Shown here: positions 12,201 through 22,274 of the stretch, in pieces
Layout: every line of letters begins with the position of its first letter
Position numbering within the stretch: the stretch's first letter is position 1
Program-made: the position numbers and the translations under genes
DNA from: Zygnema cylindricum
Lineage: Eukaryota > Streptophyta > Zygnematophyceae > Zygnematales > Zygnemataceae
Direction of reading: 5' to 3'
Length of the DNA: 64,000 nucleotides
NCBI GenBank assembly: GCA_037447655.1
Contig: JBBHKE010000422.1
Span: 38,700 to 102,699, forward strand
The notes under the pieces: model-generated
What the model was told of the DNA's origin: nothing
What the model saw: only the letters and a program-made list of their open reading frames with translations
Database searches by the model: none

Positions 12201-14209
12201 TGGGCCAACGTCGCTTGCCTTAGTAGCAATGTCAAATGCTTGAGCAAAAGGTACAGTGGGAAGATCGGGAGAAAGACATCCGGGGTTAACACCAAAACCA
12301 ATTCGACAAATGCTCTCAAATGTGAAGCGTAAAAGAACATCTTGTACATCCAATGCTTTCCCTGTTTCCATGGCCTACAAGAACCACACCATTGTAAAAC
12401 GGAAAAAACACAATTTGTTAAGCTCTTCAAGGCAGTATTATTTGATATTCGATTGTTGGAAGTCATAACAAGCCGGAAGATCGTGAATACTCTACGTTAC
12501 ATAATAATCACATTTTCATAAATTTGATTCCGATATAATATATTGAACTAAATCGTTCACGGCAGCATCGACAAATTTAAGTTCGTTCGGATGTGAAGTG
12601 TGTAAACTTTCTTTTAAACACGAGACAGCCCAGATATGGCACCAATTTTGGACAATGTTTACTATATGCATTCTTATCCGACATTAGTAATTGCACATTT
12701 CACGCTATAGATTGTACCCATTTTGCACATTGCTTTACTATATGCATCCCTCTCCCATTTTAGCTATTGCACATTCCACAGCATAGATTGTACCTTGGAG
12801 AAAATTGGCATTAAACGTAGTGCCACCGAAGACCGAATTGACGTCACCATGAGGTCACGTAAAGAACGGGCGGAAAATTCATTACTCGCACTTTTCCTCT
12901 GTGTTCGCCAAGCTTCACCATCGCTATTGAAGATGCCATGGCCCAAAAGTTCGCGGTTGTTTTCCTATCACCGAAACAATTGATCTTGAAATCGTTAAAT
13001 ATCGAAACTCCTTTTCAAAATTAAAGGTCCTTTCCAAAACTTAAAAAAGTGTCGACATTACAAGGATAGCTAAATGGATGGCATTAACATCAATACGACA
13101 TGTTTTTCTATCACCGAATCCAGTCATAAGAACATTGCTAAAAGTTAAAAGCTACAATGCAGAATTGATTTTTTTTCCCGTTACATGAATGGCATTGACG
13201 CAAATCCGTCACCAAAACAATTAAGAGTAAACTCATTAACTAAGTTTCTTTGGATATTAAAAGAGATTCCTAGTTACAATGCATGGCATTGACACCAATA
13301 CGCTGCCTCTAGTCATAAAGATACTTTCTCACCTGAAACGTGGGTCCTTTTGGGTAATTATCAAAATTGGTTTTCAAAATGTGTTCCAAATTGCGTGGAT
13401 TTGCAGTAGAGACACTTGTTTTTCCAAACTCAGCTATTGAATACGTCTGTGTCTCCGATTTCTGCTATCATGTATTCATTGTTTCATAAAGAAAAGTTAG
13501 AATCGTTCCTATTGTTGTAATTATTATTTTTTTAAGAAAATCAGTTAGAAGTTAGGAAAGTTAGCTTCTCTTATTCTCTTGGCATCTTCCTAAATCCATA
13601 ACATTTAGCTCTATGCAATATACACGAACTCTAAAACAAAAAGATATCAAACAGCAAAGAAACGTATTTTAAATTTTTTTTAATTGATCATATGCCAAAA
13701 AAAAAGGGAGTTCCTCACAATCAGTTTCACCTCAATTCAGTTTCAGTCACAGTTACAGTTGTGGTTTTATTTTCACTTGGAGTTGAGTTTCAGTTATAGT
13801 GGTTGTAGATGCAGTTTCAACAGTTACAGAGACAATTTCAGTTCCAGTTGCAGCTTCAGTTGATGCAGTTCAGTTGCAGCCTCAGAAAATGCAGTTTCAG
13901 TACATGCAGTTTCAGTTGCAGTTTCAGTTTCAGTTGCAGTAAAAGCTACAACAATACCTGCAGTAACTCAGCCGTCCAATCAAAAAAATGGTGATAATGT
14001 CGGATTCGTTCCGGAAAACAGCCTAAAATGGACCACATGGCAGGACCGTCCTTTGACCCTCCGTACATAAACTGGTGCCATGTGAGGCTTAGTATTATAA
14101 AAGTAGCTGCAACTGTCAGCCACACAGAACTGCGGCTAGGATCCAGTTCTTCGACAGCCATGGATGTATTATAAGGAATATTAAAATAAGGCGACTGAAT
14201 GGTAGCCAT
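7801..14209 (-). CDS. CYP86-clan cytochrome P450 (CYP86B-like fatty acid omega-hydroxylase), complete
   Basis: Ten exons: 13958-14209, 13333-13461, 12794-12964, 12219-12374, 11627-11722, 10729-10847, 10001-10203, 9375-9498, 8741-8981 and 7801-7956. They join in frame to 548 residues, a normal P450 length. Visible landmarks are an N-terminal membrane anchor (about residues 27-46), the I-helix oxygen motif AGRDTSS (336-342), the ExxR motif ESLR (404-407), FRPERW (458-463) and the haem loop [10 protein letters not shown] with ligand Cys488. The motifs [21 protein letters not shown] and [20 protein letters not shown] resemble CYP86, closest to CYP86B. Such ER enzymes omega-hydroxylate long or very long fatty acids for cutin and suberin; that role is family knowledge. 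Intron 4 has a GC donor (AAG|GCAAGC), supported by the in-frame join to exon 5. Ten exons is many for this family. CYP704 or CYP94 are less likely assignments. Confidence 0.9.
8498..8676. mobile_element. MITE in P450 intron 9 (TA target duplication)
   Basis: Termini CACCGCTAATCGTTATTAGTG and CACTTTAAGGATAAGCGGTG are flanked by TA at 496-497 and 677-678. The interior CACACTTGTCGGATTG and CGGTCTCCGATTGATTGG is shared with other copies in the window. It lies wholly within the intron between exons 9 and 10. Confidence 0.8.
8990..9345. repeat. Minisatellite and CT microsatellite in P450 intron 8
   Basis: Degenerate units like AAATACGACAATTTGACAAA fill 8996-9245, followed by a (CT)n-rich tract at 9264-9332. 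An open frame runs through from exon 8 into exon 9 but encodes low-complexity sequence. The exons join cleanly by splicing at 9375 and 8981. Confidence 0.85.
10970..11640. repeat. Tandem repeat in P450 intron 5 that copies the exon 5 donor
   Basis: About six diverged units share TCCACACTAATTGTGGTGAACAGACAAT; some also carry ACCTTGACAGC, which in transcript sense is the end of exon 5 plus its donor (GCTGTCAAG|GTA). The real donor is at 11627/11626. Decoy copies lie at about 11351 (GTA kept) and 11563 (GT mutated to GA). Confidence 0.8.
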
Positions 14210-14654
14210 TGCTGTACTTTGTTTGTAATTCTTTCACTCCCTGTCTTTTTTTTAAAGTCCGGGCTTAGAATTTAGCTTCTGTTTTTTTAGGGTTGTAACT
14301 TTTCTTTTGAACGGCGGTCTATGATGCCTGGTCTGCTGTACGGAAAAAGTCGTATAGTACTATTGTCATACGGAATAATCGGTACGGATTGAATGTGGAA
14401 ATCGTCGACAAGTACAGTAATGAGACAAGTCTGAAAAAAGGTAATAAGGAAAAGTCAACTTTGCATTTGTTACCAGTTTCTGGCCGTTTGAAAATAGGAT
14501 TGGACAAGTCGGACTTATTTTCAGGACGTTCTTTTTAAGTGGCTATTAACAAGTGGACAGGACTGGTCCTTATCTTTTTTGGTTTTTGGACCATTCACGA
14601 AAAGGTTTTTCACAGCGGTCCGCCGGGTCGGCGACGCCATGAGTGGTCAAACTA
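14210..14654. other. P450 upstream region, repeated at 27061-27320
   Basis: No gene is supported here. The segment about 14330-14520 (CGGAATAATCGGTACGGA, TTTGCATTTGTTACCAGTTT) and the end GCCATGAGTGGTCAAA recur in diverged form at 27061-27320. No convincing TATA box was found upstream of the ATG at 14209. Confidence 0.65.
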
Positions 14655-15135
14655 CACCGTGAATCGCTATTAATGTAAAGAAAATATTATTGTAACGAAG
14701 CAAATAATGTTGTTAACTCTATTTTGGGTTCAAGGGTTTAACGCCAACAAAACGGCTAACGCTACGCAATGTTTACATCTACTACACCGCGAATCGTTAT
14801 TAGCGTTATGAACTCTATATCGGCACCCCAAAATTTTGACATTAATACCTTAAATAGAATAAACTACACTATTTAAGGACGTGGACCATAATCTGCCACG
14901 TCTCCTGGCACTAAATTAGAATGAATGACGCTAATTTTTTCTTTACACAAATAATTTCTCAACGCTAATAACGATTCGCGGTGTACCGTGCAGTACACCG
15001 TGAATCTCTATTAGTGTTAAGAAATAATTAGTGCAAAGAAACAATTGGTGTTGTTAACTCTATTTTGGGTTCTAAGGGCCAAACGCCAACAAAACATGAA
15101 CTCTAATTTATGCATCTAACACTAATTTAGATACA
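14655..15135. mobile_element. Cluster of nested MITEs
   Basis: A complete element at 14785-14983 has inverted termini CACCGCGAATCGTTATTAGCG and CGCTAATAACGATTCGCGGTG with TA on both sides. It is flanked by two directly repeated left parts of a related element, 14655-14782 and 14996-15130 (both CACCGTGAATC.CTATTA, then TGTTAACTCTATTTTGGGTT), that lack right ends. Confidence 0.75.
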
Positions 15136-16022
15136 CATTCCCATATAGTGTAGCCGCTATTGGCAGCGTTCACATAGTCGAGTTTGAACATGTGCGAACA
15201 AATTGGCGTGAATTTATCCCGTCTTTATTACTAAGAATCAAATCTGAGGGCTCTTTCCCATGGCAACGCCACTCACTTTCCCGTCTCCACGCCATTATCT
15301 AACACTTTTTCTGTACGTTTGTACGGAAAAACAAGCAGTTTTAGTATGTACATGCACATTTTGTACATCACATTATTTAACTTGTGCTCAAATTAGTGTA
15401 ATTTGACATTAATTAAACTGTGCCTATATAAACGTAAAGGAGAAAAAATAATTACTAATTCTTAATTAAATAACATTTACCACATTGGCTCTTAAAAAGC
15501 TATCTCGTCAATTATAAGATTGTCAATTTTTTACACAATGTTTTACTTCGGATATTTTTGACATGTTATCTATATAAATCGATAGATTGACGTTAACACT
15601 ATGCTTACCACTATGTTTGCTTCTTTACACTTGTATATCTTTTTGACGAACTTTTTCGAAGCCTTAATAAAGTCCCTGTTTTGTATGCCCATTTATCCCC
15701 CTTGTGATTACATCTATGGTGAAATGCCTAACAGAGTGGCTAAGTATGGTCCAATGGTGAGGCAGCATGTGTGTATTTTTTTTCAGTAGGTCTAATTGGA
15801 ACACTTAGTAGCATTCCGCATCCTCGGATTTCTTATGAAAATATTTTTGTGTGACTATCCATCACGAATTGGTATGGTACTCCGGATTTCAATATCGCCC
15901 TAATCAAATTCTTGGCCATGATGAATATCACCTTTTCCGATATATCATGGTGCGATTGTATGTGGTCACGCTTCACTTAAACTCGTGTATTTGGCGGTAA
16001 TTTGATAGCGGGCGAAACAGTG
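15136..16022. other. Intergenic, nothing recognised
   Basis: AT-rich sequence on both strands. A 62-codon plus-strand frame at 15601-15789 has no recognisable motif and is not called. Confidence 0.6.
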
Positions 16023-16239
16023 CACCGTGTATCGCTATTAATGTTAATGTATTTTTTGCCTCTTAAAACATTTTTTCTCCGTACACAATTGTCGGATTAT
16101 GGATCTAACAGTTGCGATTGAAAGCTAAGATTTCCACCATCTAATTGGGGGTCTCCATGTAGAAATCGGACAAGTACTTAAGGGGAAAAGATGTTTTACG
16201 TGGTGGAAAAAATATAAAAGTGAGTAGCGATACACGGTG
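16023..16239. mobile_element. MITE copy, 217 bp
   Basis: Termini CACCGTGTATCGCTATTAATG and GAGTAGCGATACACGGTG are inverted repeats. TA follows on the right and TG (probably mutated TA) precedes on the left. The arms also pair further in (AAAACATTTTTTCTCCGTAC near the left arm), so the element can fold back. Confidence 0.8.
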
Positions 16240-16502
16240 TACTTTTCAATGCCTTCTTCCTGCCCCTTTCCCTCTCTCACTTCAAATTTATGAGGTTTTA
16301 GAGAGGGAACAAGAGAGACAGGGTGTGTGAGAGAGATACAGAGGAATTACGAGAGAGTAAGCTGCTCTCCCACTCCTTCCTCAATGTCATGTTGGAGGAA
16401 TGTCCACTTCGGACTCCACACGTATGTATTGCAGTAAATGCTGGTTACGCCACTGCCCCGTTCATTGCAGTAAATTCAGTTTCAAGCGTTTGCATAAACA
16501 AT

Positions 16503-16575
16503 CGACCGGGTAGCTCGGTTGGTAGAGCTAGTGTACGGCCAACACAAGGTCTCGGGTTTGATCCCCGTCTTGGCC
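16503..16575 (+). other. tRNA-like segment (tRNA-derived repeat head)
   Basis: The segment folds on paper as a 73-nt tRNA: a 7-bp acceptor stem (perfect when the copies are combined, GGCCGGG with CTTGGCC), D arm GCTC/GAGC, an anticodon loop ACGGCCA, T arm with loop TTTGATC, and discriminator A. The triplet in the anticodon position is GGC, but position 33 is C instead of the near-universal U, and this copy has an acceptor mismatch. It is therefore treated as a repeat head, not a working tRNA gene. Confidence 0.6.
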
Positions 16576-16839
16576 ATTTTCCAAAGTTTTCACTTTGGCG
16601 CCCATGTGATATGTTGAATATTGCCGTTCCTCCATATGGCATCGGAGCTAGGGGGCGTTGGCAAGCCACACGAGATGGAGTACATCGTGAGGGGGTGTGT
16701 TGGAGGAATGTCCACTTCAGACTCCACACGTGTGCATCGCAATAAAATGCTGGTTCCGCCAGTGCGCCGTTCATTACCGTAAATTCGGTTTCGGGCGCTT
16801 GCATGCACATCGGCCGGGTAGCTGTGTTGGTAGAGCTAC

Positions 16840-17378
16840 ACCGCGCATCGTTATTAGTGTCAATAACTCTAATTTGGGTTCTTAAAATTTTGATTTTTTT
16901 TTTCAAATAGGATACATGATTTTAATTTTTCCTTGACGTTAATTAAGGTACCGTACAAAATAGCATAAAGCCCGAAAGTACAATAAAATCTAATTAGTGT
17001 GGTGTACGGTCGATATTAGTTCCTACATAAATGTACCTTTTCACGTGAAAATTTACAAAAAATGAATTAAATCAGACGCGCACGCATATAAATGTGCGCT
17101 CAAAATAACGGGATTAGTCTGACACGTAAATTAGTATGGCATGTACGGATATTTTAAATTCGCGACGGCGTACGATTTTTTATATTTTGTACGGCTACAT
17201 ATATTAATACATATAATCATACGACGAATATTCCATTTTAGTTGTTCCCAAATTAGCATTAACGCCAAAATTAGAATACACTTTTTTTTTGAAAATTTTC
17301 AATTTCTTAATTAGCATCAAGTACGGTAAATTTTCTTCAACACTATTTAAACTTTGACACTAATAACGATTCGCGGTG
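16840..17378. mobile_element. 539-bp MITE inserted in the tRNA-like repeat
   Basis: Termini CACCGCGCATCGTTATTAGTG and CACTAATAACGATTCGCGGTG are flanked by TA at 16838-16839 and 17379-17380. The flanks GGTAGAGC|TA and TA|GTGTACGGC rejoin into the uninterrupted repeat seen at 16520-16540, which proves the insertion and the TA target duplication. Confidence 0.9.
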
Positions 17379-17779
17379 TAGTGTACGGCTAACACAAGGT
17401 CCCGGGTTCGATCCCCGGCTTGGCCATTTTCCAAAGTTTTCACCTTGGCGCCCATAAGATATGTTCAATATCGCCAATCCCGAGACCGTGTGTTAGTTGT
17501 ACACTAGCTCTACCAACTGGGGTACCTGGCCGATTGTGCATAAAGCGCCTGAAACCGAATTTACGGCAATGAACGGCGCACTGGCGTAACCAACATTTAC
17601 TGCGATACACACGTGTGGAGTCCAAAGTGAACATTCCTCCAACACGTCGTCTCCCTCTACATCCCTCTTCCTCATCTTACCAGTCTCCCTCTCTCTAACC
17701 CTCTCCGTCTCTCTATCCCTCTCCCCTTCATCACTCTCCCATCGCTCTATTTTCATTAAAATAGCAAGAGCAAGAGTCT

Positions 17780-18118
17780 AATCTCTCTAGTTGTTTTTGA
17801 CGCATAAAATACCTTCCGCAAAATAATATATTGGTGATTTTTAGTCGATTATCATGGATTATTGCGACATCGACATTTATCGACAAATTCGGCAAACCGA
17901 CTAAGATCTTCCAGATGTTCCGATATACCAAAATCTCAATACATCATTTGCTGTTTCGATTGAGATACATCACAAGTTGCTTCATAAAGCCTTAGAAAAA
18001 CAGGGAAATTGTAATTAAAAATGTTCCAAATACCTGCAAATACGCCAAGTCCTGACCAATACAAAATCATGGACCAACATTGAATGCAAGAAACTTAAAC
18101 AACGATTCTGGTTGAAAA
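17780..18118 (-). pseudogene. P450 pseudogene fragment A (intron 9 and 3' part of exon 9)
   Basis: The sequence matches P450 intron 9 (about 8320-8500) and then the end of exon 9 at 18034-18118. The haem-loop Arg codon just before the ligand region is TGA, giving a stop between GP and the FCIG that replaces LCLG. Coding similarity stops abruptly at an LTR start (18119). Confidence 0.85.
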
Positions 18119-18232
18119 TGTTATAAATTGAAATCTTTATATTCAGCAGATAGGGCTGTGAGAGGAATCCAAAAAAACTTAGAATATTTTCTAAATAGTT
18201 TTATGTAATACTTAGCTTTATTTTTATTTTTT
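18119..18232 (+). mobile_element. Copia LTR 5' fragment
   Basis: It starts TGTTATAAATTGAAATCTTT and is the same as the first about 110 bp of the LTR at 20690. It lies at the same base of the same P450 pseudo-exon, so the two loci are copies of one insertion. Confidence 0.8.
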
Positions 18233-18269
18233 CAAGTACTTGGTAGAAATTTTGTTGAATATTCCAATG

Positions 18270-18957
18270 TTCTTATACAATCTCCCAAATTGGATGTAAT
18301 GTAAGATTTATTGAATTAGATGAATTCGAAGCCATGAAAGGACGAAACCTACAACATAAATCAAAGTTCATAGTCAAAATCGATAGTTTCACTAGCTAAT
18401 TAGTGAAATGTGCCCGTAAGCATACATACATTTGGAAAAGTTGTCAGTTATCTAGTGCATATGCATTGAAATTGCACAAAAAGCGAATAAAAATCGCAGT
18501 AAAATCATGTGCTAGCTAAATATCTAAATAACTTGCTATGGTTAAATAGACGAAAAGCATCTTCTATAATCAAGTAGGATATGTTCTAGACAAAAAGAAC
18601 CCCCCCCCCCCGTCTTTTAGTCTCACTTTCTTTTTCCCTCCACACCTCTCCCCACCCTTTTTCCTCTTACTCCCAGACTATTTATAGTACCGTACACTAT
18701 ATAGAACAAAAATTAACAAAAGACTGAAAATAGCAAAAATGAGCAAATTATCCAACACAATTAAAAAAAACCCATTTATGTTTCTACAATACTAACTTAT
18801 GCCCTTTGTCTCGAGGACGGGTTTTCATACGAAGACTGTATTTCAAAAACAATATAGAAATAAAAGTATAAATTATTGGGTGTCCGAAACAAGCTCAAAC
18901 TTGAAGTTTCGAAAGAGTGTTGCGGCCACCGACTTCATCTGCTCATACATACATGAC
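18270..18957 (-). pseudogene. P450 pseudogene: exon 10 copy and 3' flank
   Basis: 18784-18938 matches P450 exon 10 (its MKSVAATLL start is ATGAAGTCGGTGGCCG here) with several substitutions and small gaps. 18270-18720 matches the region downstream of the live gene (7100-7550). A C12 run lies at 18601-18612. Intron 9-like sequence continues to about 19070. Confidence 0.8.
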
Positions 18958-19069
18958 ACAAAGAAAAAATTGTAATTTAAACAAATGATAATAGCAAAAT
19001 AAATAATAAAAATGAAATTAACAGTAAAAATGAACCGTCAAAAAGCTAGAATAGTGTTTATTAGGCGAC

Positions 19070-20329
19070 GTGTAAAGTGAAAATAAAATATAAACATCTA
19101 GTGTTTCTTAAGAGTTATTTAATGTTGTCGTTTTATTTTATTGTTTATGCCTAAATTTCTATAGCCGTTACGTTGCAATACATTGCAATATTACCTGAAT
19201 CTTCACATGCGTTACTTAGATTCACGTGCGTTACTTCGGTCTATTTTATTTGTAATGAATTTTTGTAATGAATATTTGTAATGAATCTTTACGCGCATTA
19301 GTAGGTCCGTTTATCCATCCACTTTCATGCGCGATAGTGTACTCTTATATTATTTTGGCACTTGTACAACATCAAAAATTGATATGTTGTACGAATAAAA
19401 ATTGTTTCGTTGATTTACTACATGTTTCCATGTGTTAAAGTAAGGGTTTTTTTTGTCGTTTTCTTCAAAAACTTTGCTAGCAATAAAAAAACCTTCAGTT
19501 GTACAATAAAACTGTAAAAACCATGGTACAATTTACGTCATCTTGAAACTTAAGATGTACTACAACTTGTCATCCTTCTCTATTTGACCCACACCCATGT
19601 CGTCTTTCTCTTTTCGGCGCACTACCAAGTCATTCCAGCTCATCTTCAAATTTCACCTCGCATGGTGATTTCAGTTGAAGTAACTTACTATGAACAAATC
19701 GGAAAACAGTGTTGCACGGGTCACACGTTTTTGAAAACATTTCCCTAGTACGCGGAGTACTAAAAAATAAACAAGTTCGTTTCCAACCTGTACATTTTTT
19801 ATCGTGCAAGGGCGTAGAGGGGACTCGAGCAACATATGCCATTTCGCAAAACAAAGTCCGTGAAGGCGCCTCTCTCCCTCTCCCTCTCTCTCTCCCTCTC
19901 ACACTAACGCTCCTTATCTCACAATTCTTGGAATGAAACACGAAAAAATTGGTATAAAATGAAAGAGCTCTAAAAAATATAGCTTTTGACTAACTTTGGG
20001 CGTAGTTCAGTGGCAGATAAAGTGAGAAAAGATGAAATAACAAAATCGGGAAACCATGGTGAAAAGTTTTGGAGTTAGTGACGTTGACACTATAATAAGT
20101 GAGCATGATGTCAAAATGTCACAAATCCTAAACATTTACAATGTCACAAGAAACTAGATGTCTACAACCGTCGCTATTTGATAAACATCACCAATTATCT
20201 CAAGTTTGTAATCGTCTACAACTATCACATATTTTACCAATGTCTACATCCGTCATCATTTAAAGTAAAGATTTCTTTGCCAAACATCGGAACACTCTAA
20301 AAAGTCCAGAATCTGTATCCAATCAATAT
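19070..20329. other. Repeat-block spacer, nothing recognised
   Basis: AT-rich sequence with a CT microsatellite at 19870-19900. Frames of up to 103 codons at 19630-19941 run through that microsatellite and show no family motif. Confidence 0.55.
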
Positions 20330-20689
20330 TATGTATCGTCGATGATTGCGTTCAATATCATGATACATACATAGTGAACATTTCGTACATCTAAAACACC
20401 TTCCACAAAATAATATATTGGTGATTGTTTGTCAATTATCATGGATTATTGCAACATCGGCATTTATCGACAAATTCGTCAAACAGACTTTGATATACCA
20501 AAATCTCAATATATCATTTGCTGTTTCGATTGAGATACATCACTAGTTGCTCCATAAAGCCTTAAAAAAAACAGGGAAATTGTAATTAAAAATGTTCCAA
20601 ATACCTACAAGTACGCCAAGTCCCGACCAATGCAAAATCATGGACCGGAATTGAATGCAAGAAACTTAAACAACGATTCCAGTTGAAAA
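20330..20689 (-). pseudogene. P450 pseudogene fragment B (intron 9 and 3' part of exon 9)
   Basis: 20370-20604 matches the same intron 9 region as fragment A, and 20605-20689 the same end of exon 9. It carries the same TGA in place of the haem-loop Arg codon and is cut by the LTR at the same place. The exon 9 donor is also changed (CTA for CTG on the plus strand). Confidence 0.85.
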
Positions 20690-22274
20690 TGTTATAGCTT
20701 GAAATCTTTATATTCAACAGATACGGCAATGAGAGGAATTAAAAAAGACTTATAATATTTTCTAAATTGTTTTATGTAATACTTACCTTTATTACTGTTA
20801 CTGTAGCAGAAGTTGACAAGCGAGGCTTATGCAGGTTTTATAGAGGCGCCGACATGCGGTTACACGCGTCACGCAACGGTCGAGTGGATTCACTAGATCA
20901 GACAAACGGAATGTGGACAGGATATTTTAGATATGAATTGTACGGTACCTAATATGATCATTGATTTCGAATCGTGTCGACGGACGCGATTCATGTGGGA
21001 CCACAAGTGACGAAGCATATTGTACGCACACATGTGCTTCGTACTGCACTACCACAGTTAGTTGGACTTCAGCGACCACCTCCGACTAAGCACCGGAAAC
21101 ATATATTGTACGGTACACTATTTGTAAACATATGAAGAACAATAATTTGTAGTTTTGGTAATACAAAATAGTGTTTCAGTAATTTGTTTTTGAAAAGTAA
21201 TAATTAGATGTTTGGAACTACTCACGGTACAATAACGTACAGGTTGGATACTTTTTCGTTAGTCAGGATAGTACTGTAGTAGAATCATTCGATTTGGTTT
21301 TTTCTGTGAGTATATAGTTTAGGACTTAGACAATTTTGAATCATCCAGTTTTGGGATTATGATATTTTAATGGCAGTTTTTGGGAAACTTCTAGACATTA
21401 TATCTTATGGTTTAATGGGTCATTTGGGCTGCAATTTTGGGAATTGTCATTTTAATGTGTTGTGTATCACTGTGGCAAATTTGAGGCATTTTGGCCTTTT
21501 TGAGTCATATTTTGTGTCAGCTCAAAGTTGGCTGTTGAGTAGGTGCATGATAGTTTCTGCTATATTTTCATGTCTACTTCCACTACTACTAATGGTTCTC
21601 CTCCTGCAACGGTGGTTGTAGAACAACAGGTTAGAGGCCTTTCTTCAAGAATTCCTATCTTCAATGGCCAAAAGTATGCGTACTGGGCGGCGATGGTTCA
21701 ATCTTCGTTTGAAACTGCTGACTTATTGGGAGTCTTAGATGGCTTCGTTGATGAAACTGGTCCGAGTTGGGCGAAAAAGAATTCAATGGCAAGGAACAAT
21801 CTCATTCTTTGTATTTCACAAAATCTGGTCATGTCTTGATTGAAAGTGAAGAAGGCGAGGGAGATTTGGACATCATTGAAATATGCTTTTGAGAAAGCGA
21901 ATGTCCAAGAGGAGCTCATGGTGGCTGGAAAGATTTGGGGGTACAAATAGTCGGTGGGAACTATGGTCGAGTATTGTGAAAATTTCCGTGCACTTATTGA
22001 TGCACACTCTTCTGCTAGTGGTTTTTTTCCTGAGTTTGAACAAGCAGCTTTGCTTGTTAGAGATCTCCCTAGTAGCATCAAAAGGTGTGTCTGATCCGTT
22101 AAAAAGACATGATAAGGCTATCTAGTCATTTCAGTAAGCATATAATCTTATATTGGAGGAAGAGTCTAATTCTAAAATCCTTGAAGGAGAAGGACAAGTT
22201 GAAGCCTTTGCCGCAGACTTTGAAAAAATAAATCAGTTTAATCAGAACAAGAATCAGTTTAAAGGTTGAGACCA
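20690..22274 (+). mobile_element. Ty1/copia 5' part: LTR and decayed gag
   Basis: An LTR of about 870 bp (20690 to about 21556, starting TGTTATAG) is followed by a gag start at 21570 (MSTSTTTNGSPP) with the copia gag signature FNGQKYAYWAAMVQSSFET. The frame ends at 21839, and later gag pieces lie in other frames up to 22268 (ILEEESNSKILEGEG). It is joined directly to the minus-oriented half at about 22275. The coding part is broken and cannot give a full Gag. Confidence 0.85.

Larger units (their letters stand above)
16391..17660. repeat. Tandem and inverted copies of a tRNA-like (SINE-type) repeat
   Basis: Units start TGTTGGAGGAATGTCCACTT and repeat after about 308 bp (16391, 16699). Each carries a tRNA-like segment with an A-box-like (TAGCTCGGTTGGTAGAGC) and B-box-like (GGTTCGATCCC) sequence, then a conserved tail TTTTCCAAAGTTTTCAC.TTGGCGCCCAT. 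The second copy is split by a MITE (16840-17378). A third copy runs on the opposite strand from about 17640 to 17470, making a partial palindrome. This fits a tRNA-derived SINE or a tRNA-pseudogene repeat. Confidence 0.7.

Noticed and set aside
13700-13950. CAGTT-rich sequence with a Gln-rich plus-strand frame
   Set aside because: It is an intronic minisatellite (CAGTTTCAGTTGCAGTT units) in P450 intron 1, not a gene.
16503-16575. Functional tRNA-Ala(GGC) gene
   Set aside because: Position 33 is not U, the acceptor stem has a mismatch, and the segment is part of a tandem and inverted repeat with a conserved non-tRNA tail.
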